64,000 bases of DNA. Origin: Sulfitobacter geojensis (GTDB taxonomy: Bacteria; Pseudomonadota; Alphaproteobacteria; Rhodobacterales; Rhodobacteraceae). The notes under the pieces were generated by a model that worked only from the letters and a program-made list of their open reading frames with translations, did not search any database and was not told the origin of the DNA. A program made the translations under genes and the position numbers. The stretch is from positions 1 to 64,000 of the forward strand of contig NZ_JASE01000003.1 of the NCBI RefSeq assembly GCF_000622325.1, written 5' to 3'. Below are positions 54,782 through 63,607 of this stretch, one piece after another. Within the stretch, counting starts at the first letter, position 1. Each line of letters opens with the position of its first letter.

Positions 54782-56209
54782 TTAGCTGGTCAGCGCAGAC
54801 ATCATATGGCGGGCACCATGATCTGACAGCCCTTGATACAGTCGGACGAGCACAGGTTCGATCCGCGCAGCGCAAGAGGCATCGAATATCTCGCCCAATG
54901 CCAAAAGATTGCGCACGGTCGTCGCGGGATCAGTGGATTGGGCAGCGCGCAAGGCTGGAGCAAGCGGGTCTTGTACATCAAACGGGGTACCCGCTTCGTC
55001 GATACCCCCTGTAAACCGCATCCAACCGGCGACGCCCAGCAAAAGCGCATCTGCATCCTGCCCGTCATTCAACCGGTCCAGAATCGTGCCTAACAGACGT
55101 TGGGGAAGCTTTTGACTGCCATCCATCGCGATCTGATAGGTCTTATGTTGAATTGCGGGGTTCGCAAACCGCTCCAGCAAGGTTGCGGCATAGTGGTCCA
55201 GATCGGTGTCTGGCGGTGCGATCAGCGTTGGCGCGATTTCACGCTGCCACAGGTGGCGCAAATACGTGGCCAGCACCGGATCTGCCGCCGCTTCGGACAC
55301 GGTATTATGGCCGCTTAGATATCCCAGATAGGCCAGTGCAGAATGGGCCCCGTTAAGCATACGCAGCTTCATCAATTCGAACGGCAAGATGTCATCGACC
55401 AACTGCACACCGACGTCTTCAAAGACGGGGCGGTCGCCGGCGAATTCATTTTCGATCACCCACTGGCGAAAGGGTTCGTGCATGACAGGGGCGGCATCCC
55501 GCTGCCCGACCAGCGTATTAAGCGTTTCAATATCCGTGGATGTTGTCGCGGGCACGATCCGATCGACCATCGCTGACGGGAAGGTGCAGTTTGCCGTGAT
55601 CCAGTCGACGGCATCCGGTGCGATTTCTTGCGCAAGGCGCAGAACAACGCGGCGGGTCAGTGCGCCGTTATCCGGCAGGTTGTCGCAAGACATGATCGTC
55701 AGCGGTGCCGCCCCCGCCCGCCAACGCGCGTGCAAACCGCGCACCAGATATCCGATTGCGGACCTTGGGTGGTCTTGCGTCTGATCACGCACAATATCGG
55801 GATGTGACATGTTCAGACGGCCGCTTGCGGGATCGTGGCAATATCCCTTTTCAGTGACGGTCAGGCTGACAATGCAGACATTTGGATCGGCAATCGCGTC
55901 GATCACCGCTTGCGGGTTTTCCGGCGCGACCAACACATCGCGCAGCACCTCGATCTGACGTGGCTTTATCCCGTCCGGTGTCAGTTCGGCGGCTGTATAA
56001 ACGCAGTCTTGTGGCACCAATGCGTCGCGCACGGCGGGGCTGCGCAGGCTGACGCCCAAAACACCCCAACCGCCGAGATCCGCGAGATAGCTGGCACCAT
56101 GCGCCCGAAAAAATGCCCCCAAACCAAGGTGAACGATGCGCACATCCGGTCGTGCAGCACCTTTCGCGGTAAGTTGCGAGGTGTCGGAAAACCCGTCCGC
56201 TATCGCCAT
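54782..56209 (-). CDS. uxuB: Mannitol-dehydrogenase-family fructuronate reductase
   Basis: 475 residues. N-terminal Rossmann domain (RIVHLGLGAFFRAHGASYLADLGGWGVLGVSLRS) and C-terminal mannitol-dehydrogenase domain with the catalytic-region block KLRMLNGAHSALAYLGYLSGH (Lys/Asn/His set) and NPAIQHKTYQIAMDGSQKLPQRLL. UxuB reduces D-fructuronate to D-mannonate with NADH. GGAGCAG ribosome site upstream. Last gene of kdgF-kduI-uxuB, 46 bases after kduI. A mannitol or other polyol dehydrogenase is the alternative; context with uxaC favours UxuB. Mannonate dehydratase (uxuA) is not in the window. Confidence 0.9.
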   Translation of the reverse strand: MAIADGFSDTSQLTAKGAARPDVRIVHLGLGAFFRAHGASYLADLGGWGVLGVSLRSPAVRDALVPQDCVYTAAELTPDGIKPRQIEVLRDVLVAPENPQAVIDAIADPNVCIVSLTVTEKGYCHDPASGRLNMSHPDIVRDQTQDHPRSAIGYLVRGLHARWRAGAAPLTIMSCDNLPDNGALTRRVVLRLAQEIAPDAVDWITANCTFPSAMVDRIVPATTSTDIETLNTLVGQRDAAPVMHEPFRQWVIENEFAGDRPVFEDVGVQLVDDILPFELMKLRMLNGAHSALAYLGYLSGHNTVSEAAADPVLATYLRHLWQREIAPTLIAPPDTDLDHYAATLLERFANPAIQHKTYQIAMDGSQKLPQRLLGTILDRLNDGQDADALLLGVAGWMRFTGGIDEAGTPFDVQDPLAPALRAAQSTDPATTVRNLLALGEIFDASCAARIEPVLVRLYQGLSDHGARHMMSALTS

Positions 56210-56255
56210 TTAAACTGCTCCATAGATGTATTGTGCGATAGGCAGGGCAGCGATG

Positions 56256-57083
56256 TCACCGCAAATCTTGCATGGCGACCATATCCATATCGGTGAAATC
56301 AATGTTGTCCCCCGCCATCACCCAGCAAAATGTGTAGGCCGCAGTGCCGGCGCCCGAATGGATCGACCAAGGCGGTGAAATCGCGACTTCTTCGTTGGCG
56401 ATAACAAGGTGACGCGTCTCGTCAGGGCGTCCCATAAAGTGAAAGACGCGCGCCTCTTCGGGGAGGTCAAAATACAAATATGCTTCCATCCGTCGGTCAT
56501 GCGTATGCGCGGGCATGGTGTTCCAGACGCTACCGGGCTGAAACTGCGTATAACCCATCGCCAACTGGCATGTTTCACAGACGTCGGGATGCAGGAACTG
56601 GACGATGACCCGTTCACTTGCCGTTTCAGGGGTGCCCATTTCAATGCGGCGCGCCTGCGCAGGTGTCACCAGTCTGGTAGGACAGGTTTTATGCGCAGGT
56701 GCTGAGGTAATGTAAAACCGGCCCGCACCGGAAAACGTAACAGGGCCGGCACCCTTGCCGATGTACAGAATTTCGCCATATGCGACGGTGTGGGTGTCGC
56801 CCCCCACTGAAACCTGCCCTGTGCCCCCGATGTTCAGAACCGCCATTTCACGCCGGTCCAGAAAATGCGCCGTGCCGGTTTCTGCCATGTGATCCAACGT
56901 CAGCCCGGTCTGTCCCGGCACGGCAGCACCAAAAATCAGGCGGTCGTAATGGGTGTACACAAGGTTGATTTCGCCCTCTCTGAACAGCCCGCTTTTGTGG
57001 AAATTTTCACGCAAGGCGGTGGTGTCCATACTTTTGGCCGCAATGGGGTCAATGGCATAGCGGGTTTCACTATTAACAGTCAT
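56256..57083 (-). CDS. kduI: 5-keto-4-deoxyuronate isomerase
   Basis: 275 residues, the normal length. Cupin with the KduI blocks NLVYTHYDRLIFGAAVP, FLDRREMAVLNIGGTG, the zinc region QFQPGSVWNTMPAHTHDRRMEAYLYFDLPE and a C-terminal NIDFTDMDMVAMQDLR. It isomerises 5-keto-4-deoxyuronate to 2,5-diketo-3-deoxygluconate, downstream of polyuronate lyases. AAAGGAC ribosome site; 12 bases after kdgF. Confidence 0.97.
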   Translation of the reverse strand: MTVNSETRYAIDPIAAKSMDTTALRENFHKSGLFREGEINLVYTHYDRLIFGAAVPGQTGLTLDHMAETGTAHFLDRREMAVLNIGGTGQVSVGGDTHTVAYGEILYIGKGAGPVTFSGAGRFYITSAPAHKTCPTRLVTPAQARRIEMGTPETASERVIVQFLHPDVCETCQLAMGYTQFQPGSVWNTMPAHTHDRRMEAYLYFDLPEEARVFHFMGRPDETRHLVIANEEVAISPPWSIHSGAGTAAYTFCWVMAGDNIDFTDMDMVAMQDLR

Positions 57084-57095
57084 CGGGTCGTCCTT

Positions 57096-57407
57096 TTAAA
57101 GAAAATCATCACGGCGCGGCGTGAAGCAATCCACAAGGCGGCCCGGTTCAAGACAGACACATCCGTGCGCCGCCTCCGAGGGAATGACAAAACTGTCGCC
57201 GGGCCCGATTTCAAAACTTTCGTCCTCGATCGAAAACCGGAACCGCCCGCTTTCGACAAAGGTGGATTGCACATGGGGATGATTGTGCCGCGCGCCGGTT
57301 GCCCCGGCGGTCTGGAATTGAAAAGCCACGACCATCAGGTCCGGATGATCGGCCAAGACCTGACGCAAGACGCCTTCACTCGCTTGCACAACTGGAAAGT
57401 CGCTCAT
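57096..57407 (-). CDS. kdgF: KdgF cupin: unsaturated uronate linearisation
   Basis: 103 residues, single-domain cupin: metal-binding HNHPHVQSTFVESGRF and a second motif GPGDSFVIPSEAAHGCVCLEPG. KdgF converts 4,5-unsaturated monouronates to the linear keto form that KduI uses. Its position just before kduI and behind the shared operator (57441-57458) is typical of polyuronate-degrading bacteria. Confidence 0.94.
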   Translation of the reverse strand: MSDFPVVQASEGVLRQVLADHPDLMVVAFQFQTAGATGARHNHPHVQSTFVESGRFRFSIEDESFEIGPGDSFVIPSEAAHGCVCLEPGRLVDCFTPRRDDFL

Positions 57408-57440
57408 TTCCTAGGTTCCTTACTGACAGAATACGCATTC

Positions 57441-57458
57441 TGGTATGATAGTATGCCA
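57441..57458. promoter_or_regulatory. GntR operator copy 3 (upstream of kdgF-kduI-uxuB)
   Basis: TGGTATGATAGTATGCCA, 33 bases before the kdgF start on the minus strand; a near-perfect match to the copies at 50676 and 51721. The location would overlap a promoter, consistent with repression. Confidence 0.78.
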
Positions 57459-57502
57459 GTTTTGAGAAGAAAAGCGCGATTGTACCCGATCATAATCCGG
57501 TA

Positions 57503-58576
57503 TCAGATCGCGATCAGGTGATTGTCCCAAGCGAGTTTTCCCTGCCGCAAGGGGCGGATTCCTTGGTCGGTCACGGAACTGATACCGCCAAACCCGTCTG
57601 TTGCGATGAACCGCCCGTTTGCGGCGGCCAGCCCGCATACATCCGGTCTTTGCACCGCGGTGATGAAATCGCCCGTAGTTGAGAATAGGACCAAAAGATT
57701 GCCCTTTGGACAGCTGACCACGATGCCGCCGTCGTCTTTGGCGCAGGCGATGCTGCCGACGTAGCCTGCCATCTGGTAGGAAACCGCTGTCGGAACATCC
57801 AGCAAACGCGCAGCCTGCCCGCTTTGATGCAGCCCGACAAGCGACGGCGATGCACCCGCCTCGCCCTCCCATTGCATTGCAAAAGCGACCTGACCGCGAC
57901 CATTGACAGCCAAATGACGGATAGAGCTTTTGTGCAGCTCGGACGGGAGGGTCATTTGGTCGATGATCTCGCCCGTGGCGGAAACATAGGTCAGGTTCGG
58001 CCGCATCTCGTCAATGTTCAACTTGGTGCGTTTGTCGTCGAGCGCAGCAATAATTCCCCCGTTCGCTACAACCAGAACGTCCTGTTCTGGTAGGCGCAGG
58101 ATTTCATGTGGACCAATGCCGCCCGATGCAAATTGTCCGACCCGACGGTAGCCTTCAGCGCGCGCCCAAACGCCGATGCTGCCTGCACCGGTCGCATTGC
58201 TGATTTCGCCGGTAAACAAGGTCTCGCCGTCTTGTGCGAATACCCCGTGGCCTGTGAAATGCTGCCCCTGCGGTGCCATGAGCTCCTGTGCAACGCGCCC
58301 CGATACACAATCAATCACAAGCGCAAAAGTACCGGGCCTGCGGGCAAAAACCACAGCTTCGGGATAGTTCGGATGGGGCGCACCGGCATGGGCGCGATCA
58401 GGCAAGGCGATGCGGAAAGTTTCCTGTCCGGTCGGGGTCAGCCCGCACAGGACAAACGCGCCATCTCGGGCGCGCGCTGCCGCGAGGTAAGACGGACCGC
58501 CCACATCGGCCCATGTCAGCGCAGGCAGGCCCGCCGTTGCCAGAACGGAAGCGATAAAGCCGCGTCGCGTGCGCAT
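57503..58576 (-). CDS. DUF1513 exported beta-propeller-like protein of the iron operon
   Basis: 357 residues. N-terminus RTRRGFIASVLATAGLPALTWA is a twin-arginine-type signal. The mature part has WD40/YVTN-like repeats (PHPNYPEAVVFARRPGTFALVID, GPHEILRLPEQDVLVVANGG, RHLAVNGRGQVAFAMQWEG) as in DUF1513. Last gene of the hemP-irpA series, starting immediately at the previous stop (TGA directly followed by ATG). DUF1513 recurs with imelysins and DUF1111 diheme proteins in predicted iron-uptake operons; biochemical role unknown. Confidence 0.88.
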   Translation of the reverse strand: MRTRRGFIASVLATAGLPALTWADVGGPSYLAAARARDGAFVLCGLTPTGQETFRIALPDRAHAGAPHPNYPEAVVFARRPGTFALVIDCVSGRVAQELMAPQGQHFTGHGVFAQDGETLFTGEISNATGAGSIGVWARAEGYRRVGQFASGGIGPHEILRLPEQDVLVVANGGIIAALDDKRTKLNIDEMRPNLTYVSATGEIIDQMTLPSELHKSSIRHLAVNGRGQVAFAMQWEGEAGASPSLVGLHQSGQAARLLDVPTAVSYQMAGYVGSIACAKDDGGIVVSCPKGNLLVLFSTTGDFITAVQRPDVCGLAAANGRFIATDGFGGISSVTDQGIRPLRQGKLAWDNHLIAI

Positions 58577-59560
58577 TCAATCCCCATCCGCAGAATTGAA
58601 CCCCGGTGCCACACCGAGCGCTGCACCAATTTCAGTCAAGGCAGCGGTTTGGATCTCGTCGACAGATTGCTGCAAGACTTCGATCCTGAACCGCCCCTGG
58701 CTGTTTGAAACGGTGGCCAGCGTTGGATCGTCGAGATCAGCGGCCAATCCCAGCGCCTTGTCGAAAGCGGCAAGCGTGTGCGGCGCATCGCCCTGTGTCA
58801 GATGGCGCGCAAGGTCGCGCAGCGCCTCTAACGACAACACCACATTGCGCAGGCTGCGCCCTGCCCGCCAGCTTTCTGCGCGTTTGGGACGGGGGCGTTC
58901 GAAACTCCCCATCGGGCGACCAAGCCGTTGATCTGCTGTGAATTCCAATCCCGTGATCAGGCTGGTGAAAAGGATCTGTGTGCCTTCCTGCGCCGTTAGA
59001 AACGCAGGGTTCCCCACAGCCCCCGCAGTGCGCAAAACGTCGGCATATCCCGTAACCCATGCGTCATGTGTTTCCCGCGCCATCACCGCAAGATCGGCGG
59101 TCAGCGCACGGATCAAGGCGCAGCCGTAGGGTCCCGCATCGGCAAATTGGGCATCAAAAAGTAGATACTCCAAGGCAACCAAGCCGCGTGCTGCAACCGA
59201 AATCTGTGCAGTGCCCTGAGGGGTATCAATCACCGGATCGCCGTCCGCGATCAATGTAGCAAGCGCGCGCCGCCCTGCCCCGCGTGTGTCCGGCCAAAAG
59301 GCAATACTCACGGATCTGCCTGCTTCTTCAACCGGACCGAACCGCAGATGGCTGACCTGCATCCAAGCATCAAATGTAGTGTGCCACGCGGGCTGCACCG
59401 CCTGAATGCTGCAATCTTCGCGCGCGGTAGTCGCCAGATCAGCGGCGGCACTGTCAAAGGCGGCGTAGCCTGGCAGAATATGTTGATCCACAGTCTGCGC
59501 AACATCCGCAAATGCAGGAGCAGCGGCCAAGCAGGTGATGAGGGCAATGACGTACTTCAT
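58577..59560 (-). CDS. Imelysin-family protein with degenerate GxHxxE motif
   Basis: 327 residues from the ATG at 59560, which overlaps the DUF1111 stop (ATGA); a longer frame starts inside that gene. Signal peptide MKYVIALITCLAAAPAFA. The fold pattern is imelysin-like (HTTFDAWMQVSHLRFGPVEEAGRSVSIAFWPDTR). The metal-motif position reads GLVALEYLLFD, that is, Val where the family GxHxxE has His. The periplasmic partner IrpA, two genes upstream, keeps the motif. Probably a paralogue with a structural or altered-metal role. Confidence 0.88.
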   Translation of the reverse strand: MKYVIALITCLAAAPAFADVAQTVDQHILPGYAAFDSAAADLATTAREDCSIQAVQPAWHTTFDAWMQVSHLRFGPVEEAGRSVSIAFWPDTRGAGRRALATLIADGDPVIDTPQGTAQISVAARGLVALEYLLFDAQFADAGPYGCALIRALTADLAVMARETHDAWVTGYADVLRTAGAVGNPAFLTAQEGTQILFTSLITGLEFTADQRLGRPMGSFERPRPKRAESWRAGRSLRNVVLSLEALRDLARHLTQGDAPHTLAAFDKALGLAADLDDPTLATVSNSQGRFRIEVLQQSVDEIQTAALTEIGAALGVAPGFNSADGD

Positions 59561-61128
59561 AGGCTTTCCAGATAGCGGATTAATGCAGCACGGCTTTCGG
59601 CGGGCATGTCGATTACCGCATCGCGTTGGTTTGCTGCCTCTCCACCGTGCCACAGGACAGCTTCCAACAGGGATCGCGCCCGTCCGTCATGCAGGAAGTA
59701 ACTGTGGCCGCTCACTGTTTCGGTCAATCCAATGCCCCACAGCGGCGCCGTACGCCATTCGCGCCCGTTTGCGCGCCCTTCGGGACGCTTATCGGCCAGC
59801 CCCTCCCCCATATCGTGCAGCAGGAGATCGCTATAAGGCCAGATCAATTGAAAACTCTGCTCCGGCTGCTCGGCAAGGCGTTCGGTGACAAATTTAGGGA
59901 CATGACACGAGGTGCAGCCGGTTTGGTAGAACACCTCTTTTCCGCGCAGCACCACCGGATCATCGACATCCCGGCGTTCAGGCACAGCGAGATTGCGCGA
60001 ATAAAAGGTGACGAAATCAAGCCCTTCGTCGTTGATTTCAGTCAACGCGTCGGTGCCGGTGCTGCCGTCCGGCGCAGCCCTACATTTCGTTTGCAAAGCA
60101 GTGCAATCGCCGGCTGGCGTATTGAACAACGTGCTGGAGATGCCGATGTCACCGGCAAAGGCGCTTGCCGATTGTTGCCGGATCGTCGGCTGACCGGCCT
60201 TGTGACCAAAGCGGCCCAACATCGGGCGGTCATATTCATGGGACCAGACAACCTGTGCCACACCGGAAATCCCGTCACCGTCGGCATCTTCTGGGTCTGC
60301 CAGCGCAAGGATGTCTTGTGCAGGGATCGCCTCAAGCAAACCCAGACCGATCATTTGTGGGGCCACTCTTGGCGACAACATCGCGCCCTCGGCAAGAGGA
60401 CCATACCCCAGATTCGCCGCCCGGTAACTTGGCTGGCGCAAGGACGCGGTTTCCCCGTCAGAAAGGGCGATCTCGGTTTCCTTGTAGGTAACGCCGAAAC
60501 TATATTCTGCGGCATGGCCCTGCACACCAAAGTCCTGCAACTGGCCACCGTAAACTGGATCTGGCGCTGTGCGTTCAGTGTTGGGATCAAGCGCATGCAG
60601 ATAGCTTTCGATCGCACTCATATGCTCTGTTCCCTCGACAGGGACAGAAACCCGCAAAAAGATCGAAACCGCGCTGTCATCCGGTCCTTCGGGGGGATGG
60701 CCACGCCCGTCTTTCAGATGGCAGGACTGGCAAGAGCGGGCATTGAACAATGGACCCAACCCGTCAGAGGCCAGCGTAGAAGACGGCGAAGACACCCAGA
60801 TTTTGGTAAACAGGCCATTGCCCAGTTGGAAATCAAGCTGACGTTCAAATGGGGCGTTACCCGAAACCAGAGAAAACGCATCGGCATTGTCGCGTGCCCG
60901 CACAGTCGCGCCGCCACCACTGTTTGTCTCAAACGGCTCGGCTCCGCTAAAATCAGTGGTCGGCGCGACGGCTTTGGCGATACGGGTGGTTTCCTGCGCC
61001 GTGCGCGGCACCACCTGTAAATGGGGCTGCACCAGATCACGGGTCAGCGCGACGGTATCCCCCATTGCGGAACCCGCACCGGCGATGGCAAGGGTCAGCA
61101 TGAATGCAGGGCAGCACAAGCGTGGCAT
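59557..61128 (-). CDS. Di-haem cytochrome c, DUF1111 (IdpA-like) family
   Basis: 523 residues from the ATG at 61128 (a TTG at 61131 is also in frame). Signal peptide to about residue 24. Two haem c attachment sites, CQSCH and CTSCH, as in di-haem peroxidase-like DUF1111 proteins, plus a calcium-loop-like DPEDADGDGISG. Periplasmic redox partner of imelysin iron proteins; a ferric/ferrous cycling role is inferred. Overlaps the imelysin-like gene downstream and follows irpA by 85 bases. Confidence 0.92.
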   Translation of the reverse strand: MPRLCCPAFMLTLAIAGAGSAMGDTVALTRDLVQPHLQVVPRTAQETTRIAKAVAPTTDFSGAEPFETNSGGGATVRARDNADAFSLVSGNAPFERQLDFQLGNGLFTKIWVSSPSSTLASDGLGPLFNARSCQSCHLKDGRGHPPEGPDDSAVSIFLRVSVPVEGTEHMSAIESYLHALDPNTERTAPDPVYGGQLQDFGVQGHAAEYSFGVTYKETEIALSDGETASLRQPSYRAANLGYGPLAEGAMLSPRVAPQMIGLGLLEAIPAQDILALADPEDADGDGISGVAQVVWSHEYDRPMLGRFGHKAGQPTIRQQSASAFAGDIGISSTLFNTPAGDCTALQTKCRAAPDGSTGTDALTEINDEGLDFVTFYSRNLAVPERRDVDDPVVLRGKEVFYQTGCTSCHVPKFVTERLAEQPEQSFQLIWPYSDLLLHDMGEGLADKRPEGRANGREWRTAPLWGIGLTETVSGHSYFLHDGRARSLLEAVLWHGGEAANQRDAVIDMPAESRAALIRYLESL

Positions 61129-61213
61129 CAACGGGGGTCAGCTTTCTGTTGTCGCGAAGAGGATGCGTTGAAAAGGCACGGGTATCGCATCCTGCAATAC
61201 CCATCCTGCGACC

Positions 61214-62476
61214 TTATTGGAACACGGCGTCGGGCGCATCAAGACTGTCGGACCCTTCCAGTTCAATTGCATTTAACTTGAGCGCGGTAACAGCGCGTTC
61301 GATAGATCGCGTTTGCGCAACAAGCGTGTCGACGGCCCCAAGGATTAATGCCTCGCCCGTTGCATTGCCACGTGCCAGCATCATGTCATACGCCATGCCG
61401 TTTTCAGTCGCGGTAACAATGTCTTTCAACGATGTGACGGAGGCGGCGATGTCGGTTTCCAACTGGTCCGCGATGGCCGGATCGGTTTCGTTCAGCAACT
61501 CTTTTAGCGAAGGACCGGACACCGTCGTACCGTCAAGGCGTGTGTAGCTGCCCTGATAGATATTCTGGATGCCGATGCCGTCATAATAATGACTGTACTG
61601 GGTGTTGTCGGAAAAGCAGTCGTGTTCCTCTTCGGGGTCATTCAGCAACACGCCCAGCTTCATGCGCTGACCGGCAAGTTCACCGTAAGACAAAGACCCC
61701 ATGCCCGTAAGCATCATCGAAATGCCGTTCGTGTCATCGGCCAGAACCGCGTCGCGCGCTGCGCCGCCCTCTGACCAAGCCGCTGACATGAACGCCAGTT
61801 CGTCGATAAGCAGTGCGGTTGAAACGCGCAGATATGCGGCACGGCGGTCGCAGTTTCCGCCGGTACAGGAGGCTCCGCTGGCGTAATCCGTCCACGGCCG
61901 TTCGCCGGCACCTGCGTCGGTGCCGTTCAGATCCTGACCCCACAACAAAAACTCGATCGCGTGATATCCGGTTGCGACGTTTGCTTCGACCCCGTCCGCT
62001 TCTTGCAAGGTATCTGCCAGCAGCGCGGGCGTGATCCGGCTGGCATCAACCGTTTGACCGGAAAGGGTAAAGCTGGGGTTTGCAATTACGTTTAGCGCGG
62101 CAAAGGCGTTTTCGTCCGTCGCCCCGCCATAGGTCGCATCGACGTAATCAATCAGACCCTCATCCAGAGGCCATGCATTCACGCGTCCTTCCCAATCATC
62201 CACCATCGGATTGCCAAAACGGTACACCTCTGTCTGCATATATGGCACCCGCGCCTCCCGCCACGCCGCGCGCGCGGCTTTGAGGGTTGTGTCAGACGGG
62301 GCGGCAAGGAAGGCCTCAATCGTGTCTTGCAGGGACTTCGCCGCGATCAGGCTGTCGTCGTATTTTGCGGCGGCAATATCGGCGTAGGTCGTCAATACGG
62401 CCTCTTTTTCCACGGCATAGGCAGGAAGGGCACAGAGCGCGGTTGTAGCAAATGCAGCAAACAGCAATCGGGACAT
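61214..62476 (-). CDS. irpA: Imelysin-family iron-regulated protein IrpA
   Basis: 420 residues. Signal peptide MSRLLFAAFATTALCALPAYA. Hallmark GxHxxE motif intact in TGYHAIEFLLWGQDLNG, plus NAWPLDEGLIDYVD, RPWTDYASG and ERMKLG-like GQRMKLGVLLNDPEEEHDCFSDNTQYSHYYD. Periplasmic/outer-membrane imelysin proteins bind metal and are iron-regulated in cyanobacteria and marine alphaproteobacteria. Fifteen bases after the 165-residue unknown protein. Confidence 0.93.
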   Translation of the reverse strand: MSRLLFAAFATTALCALPAYAVEKEAVLTTYADIAAAKYDDSLIAAKSLQDTIEAFLAAPSDTTLKAARAAWREARVPYMQTEVYRFGNPMVDDWEGRVNAWPLDEGLIDYVDATYGGATDENAFAALNVIANPSFTLSGQTVDASRITPALLADTLQEADGVEANVATGYHAIEFLLWGQDLNGTDAGAGERPWTDYASGASCTGGNCDRRAAYLRVSTALLIDELAFMSAAWSEGGAARDAVLADDTNGISMMLTGMGSLSYGELAGQRMKLGVLLNDPEEEHDCFSDNTQYSHYYDGIGIQNIYQGSYTRLDGTTVSGPSLKELLNETDPAIADQLETDIAASVTSLKDIVTATENGMAYDMMLARGNATGEALILGAVDTLVAQTRSIERAVTALKLNAIELEGSDSLDAPDAVFQ

Positions 62477-62491
62477 AAGGTTTCTTTCTGA

Positions 62492-62989
62492 TTAATGAAC
62501 CCGCTGCGATCCAACGGGTGCGACAGGATTTAAGGAATTGCGCGCAAGGCACAGGAAAGGATGCGCAAGGGCGCGGGCAAGGCGCACGGCCTCATATGCG
62601 GCGGGTGCCTTGAGCAGCGTAGTGGCAAACAGCATCGCTTCGTCCGCATCCGCCATCGCCGCCGCAGCGATCATATTCGCAAAGGCGCTTTCGTCCCCGC
62701 CAAAACAGGAACACTTGCAGTCATGGCGCATTAATGTGCGGCGCGACTGCGACAGAACCAGACGCATCAGCGCATCGAAGTCGGCCAGCGCCTGTGCAGC
62801 TTTGGGTTTGGCAGTGACGCTGGCGAAATCCGCAGCAATCGTATCGCGGGCCAAGCCGCCCTGACACCAAACCCGCAAAAACAGGATTGCGGTGGCTTCA
62901 AGCGGCGGAAGTTCGTGAATCATGCCGACCGGGGCTGCGCCGCGCGGGTTTGTTCGGGGTTGAGCCGGGAAATCTGAGTGCACGGTCAT
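62492..62989 (-). CDS. Uncharacterised protein with CxCxC cluster, iron operon
   Basis: 165 residues, cytosolic by sequence, largely Ala/Leu-rich helices. A striking HDCKCSCFGGDE segment at residues 89-100 (Cys91, Cys93, Cys95) could bind iron or an Fe-S cluster. Its ATG overlaps the hemP stop (ATGA), so the two are co-translated. I recognise it only as a recurrent neighbour of hemP and imelysin genes in Rhodobacterales; a regulatory or iron-sensing role is speculation. Confidence 0.85.
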   Translation of the reverse strand: MTVHSDFPAQPRTNPRGAAPVGMIHELPPLEATAILFLRVWCQGGLARDTIAADFASVTAKPKAAQALADFDALMRLVLSQSRRTLMRHDCKCSCFGGDESAFANMIAAAAMADADEAMLFATTLLKAPAAYEAVRLARALAHPFLCLARNSLNPVAPVGSQRVH

Positions 62990-63141
62990 TTTGTCAGGAT
63001 CAACTTGCCCGCCCGCGTGATCCGCAGCACGTAAACCACACCGTCCAGAACGATTTTCGCCTGATCGCCGGCCCCTATCAGGGTACGCGCATCATGCGAC
63101 AGTGGGTCCTGCGCCTTGGGTTTTGGCGTTATCATATTCAT
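62986..63141 (-). CDS. hemP: Hemin uptake protein HemP
   Basis: A 51-residue gene. The C-terminus IVLDGVVYVLRITRAGKLILTK is the HemP signature (xHxGxxYxLRxTRxGKLILTK). HemP is a small protein found upstream of haem/iron uptake genes, and in some proteobacteria it activates the haem receptor gene. It heads the left-reading iron operon; its stop overlaps the start of the next gene. A second in-frame ATG at 63135 is possible. Upstream sequence has only a half-match to an Irr-type box. Confidence 0.93.
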   Translation of the reverse strand: MNMITPKPKAQDPLSHDARTLIGAGDQAKIVLDGVVYVLRITRAGKLILTK

Positions 63142-63607
63142 GACGCCACCCCCAACCGAAGGGCCGCACGCATGGATTTATCGCCATGTCGGGCAAGACC
63201 GGAGGAGGCCAGCATCGTAGCCATGTTTGAGGTGTTTAACTTCAGGGTCGCATTCACTGGATTGTCGTCTCTGTAAAATTTCTGTTCCAAAACATCACCT
63301 GTTCAAGTCCGGGGATCCTGGCTGCCTTGAACAGGTTGCTTGGCTTGCTGTTAAACCTGATTGATTTAGTAAGGCTTGTCAATTCCGATTCTTTTACTCG
63401 GATATTGGGGGCGCCGAAACAGCCCACCCGCAAAACGTTTTACGGCTGACCAGTCCAGAAGCCTGACGGCCGCAGACGCTTGACAAGTTGAAAGGGGAAG
63501 CAACGCCGACGACGGCAAGGCGCTGTTTCAATGTAGGCAACAGGCTGCTGCTCGGGTTTTGGCCGGTCTGAAGGGCGGCCCATGTCGCCCGAATCGACCC
63601 GGTTTGA
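63142..63607. other. Gene-poor 466-base stretch upstream of hemP
   Basis: Presumably holds the hemP promoter near 63200-63300, where the sequence is AT-richer. A 90-codon frame on the minus strand (63394-63666) overlaps the partial gene at the right edge, lacks family features and is not called. A short hairpin CCGGTT-TGATT-AACCGG (63599-63615) covers the stop codon of that partial gene. I see no RNA gene, IS end or repeat here. Confidence 0.5.

Noticed and set aside
60250..60310. EF-hand-like DPEDADGDGISG in the DUF1111 di-haem protein
   Set aside because: A usual calcium-site feature of this protein family rather than a novelty.
63280..63292. Irr/ICE-like half-site TTCCAAA upstream of hemP
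   Set aside because: Only one half matches; the partner half is AAAATTT instead of a TTTRGAA-like arm, so it is not supported as an iron box.
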